Shown here in pieces: positions 21,314 to 24,416 of a stretch of 24,416 nt of DNA. This stretch comes from Raineyella sp964402325 (GTDB taxonomy: Bacteria > Actinomycetota > Actinomycetes > Propionibacteriales > Propionibacteriaceae), in the NCBI GenBank assembly GCA_964402325.1, contig CAYOBI010000042.1, positions 1-24,416 on the forward strand. Reading direction: 5' to 3'. Both the position numbers and the translations under genes were made by a program. The notes under the pieces were generated by a model. That model did no database searches. It was given only the letters and a program-made list of their open reading frames with translations, and was not told the DNA's origin. Numbering within the stretch: the stretch's first letter is position 1; every line of letters starts with the position of its first letter.

Positions 21314-23371
21314 ATGACCCACGTCGTCGCCTCCCCCCGGGCCGACGCGCGGAGCGACGCTCCGTCGACCCCGGTGATGCAACACCGCCAGATCCTGCTC
21401 GTCATCTACGCCCTGATGGCGGGGATGTTCCTCTCCTCGCTGGACCAGACCATCGTCGGTACGGCGATCCGGACCATCGGTGACGACCTGCACGGCCTCG
21501 ACCACCAGGCCTGGGTCACCACCGCGTACCTGATCACCTCGACGATCGCCACCCCGATCTACGGCAAGCTGTCCGACATCTTCGGCCGCCGGCCGCTCTA
21601 CATCTTCGGCCTGGGCGTCTTCATCCTCGGCTCGTTCCTGTCCTCGTTCTCCACCTCGATGGAGATGCTGGCGGCGTTCCGCGCCTTCCAGGGCATCGGT
21701 GCGGGCGCGCTGATGTCGCTGCCGCTGGCCATCATGGGGGACATCCTCGCCCCGCGCGAGCGGGCCAAGTACCAGGGCTATTTCCTGGCCGTCTTCGGCG
21801 TCTCCGCCGTCGTCGGCCCGCTGATCGGCGGCGTCTTCTCCGGGGCGAGCCAGATCCTGTGGGTCACCGGCTGGCGCTGGGTGTTCCTGATCAACGTGCC
21901 GATCGGCATCATCGCGCTGGCGATGGTGATCGCCTTCCTGCACCTGCCGAAGTTCCACGACCGCACCGCGAGCCGGATCGACTGGTGGGGCGCCACCGCC
22001 GTCGTCGCCACCCTCGTCCCGCTGCTGCTCGTCGCCGAGCAGGGCCGGGAGTGGGGCTGGGGTTCGGCGGGTGCGATCGCCTGCTACGTGATCGGCACTG
22101 TCGGCCTGGTGGCGTTCATCGCCGTCGAGTCGGCGATGAAGGACGACGCGATCATCCCGATCCGGCTCTTCCGTTCCCAGACCTTCTCGATGGCCACCGT
22201 GCTCGGCTTCCTGGTCGGCTTCGCGATGTTCGGCGCCATGCTGACGCTGCCGCTCTACCTGCAGCTGGTCGACGGGCTCACCCCGACCGAGTCCGGCTTC
22301 GCCACGCTGCCGATGGTCGGCGGCCTGATGATCGCCTCCATCGTGTCCGGCCAGCTGATCTCCCGTACGGGTCGCTACCGGATCTTCCCGATCACCGGCA
22401 CCCTGGTGCTCAGCGGCGGCTACTACCTGCTCACCTTCCTGACCATCGACGAGCCGCTGTGGTTCATGATGATCGGGATGTTCCTGATCGGTCTCGGCAT
22501 GGGCCAGCTGATGCAGGCGCTCACCCTGGCCACCCAGAACGCGGTGCCGGTGCGGGACATGGGCGTGGCGACCAGCTCGTCGACCTTCTTCCGCCAGATC
22601 GGCGGCACGCTCGGCACGGCCGTCCTGCTGTCGGTGCTGTTCGCGCTGCTGCCGACGAACATGACCACCGCGATGACGAACAAGACCGACCTGACCAACG
22701 CCCTCGACGCGGCCCTCACCCCGTCGGTCGCCACCGCCCCCGCCAACGCAGGCGTGATGGACAAGATCTGGAACCCGATCGTCACCCCGATCACCACCGA
22801 GGTCCAGAACGGCCTCGACCAGGGCACCGCCGCCGCCCGGCAGGCCGCCGCCGACGCGGTCACCAAGCAGGTGACGGCCGTGGTCGAACAGCAGGTCGCC
22901 GCGGGCCGCATCCCGGCCGCCGCCGCGTCGACGGTGATCCGCCAGCAGGTCGCGGCCGCCCGCCCGGCCGCCGAGCAGAAGGCCCTGGAGGCCGCCGCGC
23001 AGAAGGCCGGCGTCTCCGTCGTCGACGGCCGGCTGGCCGTCGACTACGCCGACCAGGCGCAGCGTACGGCTGTCGTCGACAAGGTCGTGCCGACGATGAT
23101 CGACAAGATCAACAACGCCGAGCAGGGGTCCTCGTCGTCCTCGACGACCTCGGACACATCCTTCCTCAAGGGTGCCGACCCGCGGCTCACCCGGCCGTTC
23201 ATGGCGGGCTTCAACGCCTCGGCCGTGACGATCTACTGGGTCGGCCTCGGTGTCGCGCTGCTGGCGTTCGTGCTGACCTGGTTCTTCCGGACCCCACCGC
23301 TGCGCACCCGGTCCGCGCTGCAGGAGCAGGCCGACAGGGCCGCGGCGGCACCTGCTGCCGAGCAGGCCTGA
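21314..23371 (+). CDS. DHA2-family (EmrB/QacA-type) 14-helix MFS exporter with long extracytoplasmic loop
   Basis: 685 residues; DHA2 pumps are usually 450-550. Proton-driven drug or metabolite export through the cytoplasmic membrane. Family motifs: L43-D-Q-T-I-V-G-T-A in helix 1 (D1), G84-K-L-S-D-I-F-G-R-R in loop 2-3 (motif A), and W-R-W-V-F-L-I-N-V-P-I-G (about 188-199) after helix 6. Between helices 13 and 14 (residues about 445-635) there is a polar, Ala/Gln-rich, mostly helical insert of about 190 residues with a Ser/Thr run (SSSSSTTSDTS) just before the last helix; it should face outside. ATG has AAGG 9 nt upstream. A TetR gene follows 85 bp downstream, consistent with a self-contained pump/repressor unit. 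Confidence 0.93.
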   Translation: MTHVVASPRADARSDAPSTPVMQHRQILLVIYALMAGMFLSSLDQTIVGTAIRTIGDDLHGLDHQAWVTTAYLITSTIATPIYGKLSDIFGRRPLYIFGLGVFILGSFLSSFSTSMEMLAAFRAFQGIGAGALMSLPLAIMGDILAPRERAKYQGYFLAVFGVSAVVGPLIGGVFSGASQILWVTGWRWVFLINVPIGIIALAMVIAFLHLPKFHDRTASRIDWWGATAVVATLVPLLLVAEQGREWGWGSAGAIACYVIGTVGLVAFIAVESAMKDDAIIPIRLFRSQTFSMATVLGFLVGFAMFGAMLTLPLYLQLVDGLTPTESGFATLPMVGGLMIASIVSGQLISRTGRYRIFPITGTLVLSGGYYLLTFLTIDEPLWFMMIGMFLIGLGMGQLMQALTLATQNAVPVRDMGVATSSSTFFRQIGGTLGTAVLLSVLFALLPTNMTTAMTNKTDLTNALDAALTPSVATAPANAGVMDKIWNPIVTPITTEVQNGLDQGTAAARQAAADAVTKQVTAVVEQQVAAGRIPAAAASTVIRQQVAAARPAAEQKALEAAAQKAGVSVVDGRLAVDYADQAQRTAVVDKVVPTMIDKINNAEQGSSSSSTTSDTSFLKGADPRLTRPFMAGFNASAVTIYWVGLGVALLAFVLTWFFRTPPLRTRSALQEQADRAAAAPAAEQA

Positions 23372-23399
23372 CGATCGACCGGACACAGGCCGTCACGAC

Positions 23400-23431
23400 G
23401 GTGCCGGGGACTCCTCGGGGTCCCCGGCACC
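23400..23431 (+). terminator. Strong perfect hairpin between pump and tetR genes
   Basis: GGTGCCGGGGAC (23400-23411) pairs perfectly with GTCCCCGGCACC (23420-23431), 8-nt loop, 28 bp after the pump stop. No T-run follows. Could end or attenuate the transcript before tetR. Confidence 0.55.
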
Positions 23432-23456
23432 GTCGTATCGCCGGAAGGAAACCGTG

Positions 23457-24101
23457 ATGATCGTCGACCCGACAGCCTTCGCCACCGCACCGACCGCCAC
23501 CGCCCCGGGGTCGCCCCCCGACGCCCGGGAAGCGGGGAAACCGTGCTCGTGGCGCGCACTCAAGAAGCAGCAGACCCGCGAGGCGATCCACGACGCGGCG
23601 TACGCGTTGGTCGCCGAGCGCGGCTACGCCCACGTCACGGTCGCCGACATCTGTGCCGGGGCCAACGTCTCCGATCGGACGTTCTTCAACTACTTCCCGT
23701 CCAAGGCGGCCGCCACCCTCGGGCTGCCGGACACCGTCATCGGCGACGAGGCGCGGCAGCGCTTCCTCGACGGCACGGGTTCGCTGGTCGCCGACCTCTG
23801 CGAACTCCTGGCCCACCTCGCCGACCACCGCGACGACCACCTCGCCCGGGTCCGCGTCCTGACGAAGTGCGAGCCCGGTCTGCTCGCCGCCCTGCACCGC
23901 TGGACCACCGACGTGCGGCACCAGGTGCTGGAACTCGCCGAGACGCGCGGCAGCGCCGAGGAGGCCAGGCTCGCCGTGTCCCTGGTGCTGATCGCCCTGG
24001 ACCTGCACGCGGACAGCAGCTACACCAGCAGTCCGCCCACGGCGGACTCGCTGCGGGAGACGATCGGGCGACTCGCCACGATCGCCGCCCGGGCAGGGTA
24101 G
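23457..24101 (+). CDS. TetR/AcrR-family transcriptional regulator
   Basis: 214 residues, typical length. A tail of about 32 residues precedes the HTH domain (36-84): T-R-E-A-I-H-D-A-A-Y-A-L-V-A-E-R-G-Y, then VTVADICAGANVSDRTFFNYF with P-S-K-A-A, the family signature (F-x-N-Y-F-x-x-K). The C-terminal part is an unrelated ligand domain. The ATG at 23457 has AAGGA 7 nt upstream, better than the GTG three bases before it. Same strand as the upstream exporter and probably its repressor through the TTGCAGA/TCTGCAA site; ligand unknown. Confidence 0.92.
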   Translation: MIVDPTAFATAPTATAPGSPPDAREAGKPCSWRALKKQQTREAIHDAAYALVAERGYAHVTVADICAGANVSDRTFFNYFPSKAAATLGLPDTVIGDEARQRFLDGTGSLVADLCELLAHLADHRDDHLARVRVLTKCEPGLLAALHRWTTDVRHQVLELAETRGSAEEARLAVSLVLIALDLHADSSYTSSPPTADSLRETIGRLATIAARAG

Positions 24102-24115
24102 CGGCAGGCACGCAG

Positions 24116-24166
24116 ACGGCCGCCGGCCCGGAGGGGACCGTACGTCCCGTCCCGGCCGGCGGCCGT
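24116..24166. terminator. Large hairpin between convergent tetR and symporter genes
   Basis: ACGGCCGCCGGCC (24116-24128) pairs perfectly with GGCCGGCGGCCGT (24154-24166); the 25-nt loop contains a further GGGAC/GTCCC stem. A second smaller hairpin CCGACG/CGTCGG (24180-24197) follows, ending 8 bp from the symporter stop. Bidirectional terminator. Confidence 0.65.
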
Positions 24167-24204
24167 GATGTCCGAGGCTCCGACGAGGGCCCGTCGGGGT
24201 CGGG

Positions 24205-24416
24205 TCAGGCGGTGGCCAGGGCCAGTTCCTCCGTGGGGGCGTCGTACGCCGACCGGTCGAGGATGCCCTCACGCTTCGCCACGATGACCGGAACCAGCGC
24301 CTGGCCGGTCACGTTCAGCGCGGTGCGGACCATGTCGATGATCGGGTAGATCGCGGCGCAGCCGTCCATCTTGGTGGTCGAGCCGAGCGGCACGGCGAAC
24401 GAGGCGTACGACGACG
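24205..24416 (-). CDS. DAACS-family sodium/dicarboxylate(amino acid) symporter, C-terminal fragment
   Basis: Only the last 70 residues are inside the window. They include the family's transport-core segment V-P-L-G-S-T-T-K-M-D-G-C-A-A-I-Y-P, aligned with the P-x-G-x-T-x-N-M-D-G stretch of glutamate/dicarboxylate symporters (with Lys replacing Asn), and N-V-T-G-Q-A-L-V-P-V-I-V-A-K-R-E-G before a short tail. Uptake of C4-dicarboxylates, glutamate, serine or cystine cannot be distinguished from this fragment. The stop is at 24205-24207; it converges on tetR with two hairpins between. Confidence 0.8.
   Translation of the reverse strand, partial: SSYASFAVPLGSTTKMDGCAAIYPIIDMVRTALNVTGQALVPVIVAKREGILDRSAYDAPTEELALATA

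Noticed and set aside
20975..23386. An 803-residue minus-strand frame across ald and the MFS gene
   Set aside because: Shadow translation of two well-supported plus-strand genes; no domain recognised.
1..24416. Mobile element, prophage, CRISPR or defence island
   Set aside because: No transposase, integrase, direct-repeat array, attachment-site duplication or composition break was seen; the genes are housekeeping or transport types.

Overview
The window is ordinary chromosomal DNA of a high-GC Gram-positive bacterium. Codons are strongly GC-rich at the third position. Many starts look leaderless, with a TANNNT -10 hexamer 6-7 nt before the ATG. Gene content fits an actinobacterium: a 1530-residue Lhr helicase, a LysE/LysG pair, a COX15/CtaA protein, a DHA2 efflux pump with a TetR regulator and an Ald alanine dehydrogenase. 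A member of the Propionibacteriales or a nearby order is a guess and was not tested. No CRISPR array, IS element, prophage, tRNA or rRNA was seen. There is one 100-N assembly gap, whose two edges carry the same 13 bp.

Left part (1-7913): the N-terminal 330 residues of glycogen phosphorylase (minus, cut by the window edge), a RidA/YjgF-fold protein (minus), a HIT-family hydrolase (plus), the gap, the giant helicase lhr (plus) and a WYL-domain regulator (plus). Middle (7878-14637): tenA and ctaA (minus), ogt O6-alkylguanine repair protein (minus), an RhtA-like amino-acid exporter (minus), a KefB-type cation/proton antiporter (plus), a quinone-oxidoreductase-like enzyme (minus) and a LOG-family protein (minus). 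Right part (14669-24416): an MMPL/RND-like exporter (minus) with a divergent MarR regulator (plus), a divergent lysE/lysG pair, a DHFR/RibD-like reductase (minus), ald (plus), a DHA2 drug-efflux protein followed by a TetR regulator (plus), and the C-terminus of a DAACS sodium/dicarboxylate-type symporter (minus, cut by the edge).

The most informative signals are regulatory. Three transporter/regulator modules each have a readable candidate operator in the expected place: a T-N11-A LysG box between lysG and lysE; a GCTAGC palindrome filling the -35/-10 spacer of the mmpL promoter opposite marR; and a TTGCAGA/TCTGCAA inverted repeat centred on the -10 of the DHA2 pump gene. Convergent gene pairs end in hairpins that contain both stop codons. 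Several enzymes lack canonical catalytic or ligand residues: the CtaA protein lacks three of four haem histidines, TenA lacks the active-site Cys, and the RidA-like protein lacks the key Arg. I found no convincing undescribed multigene system.
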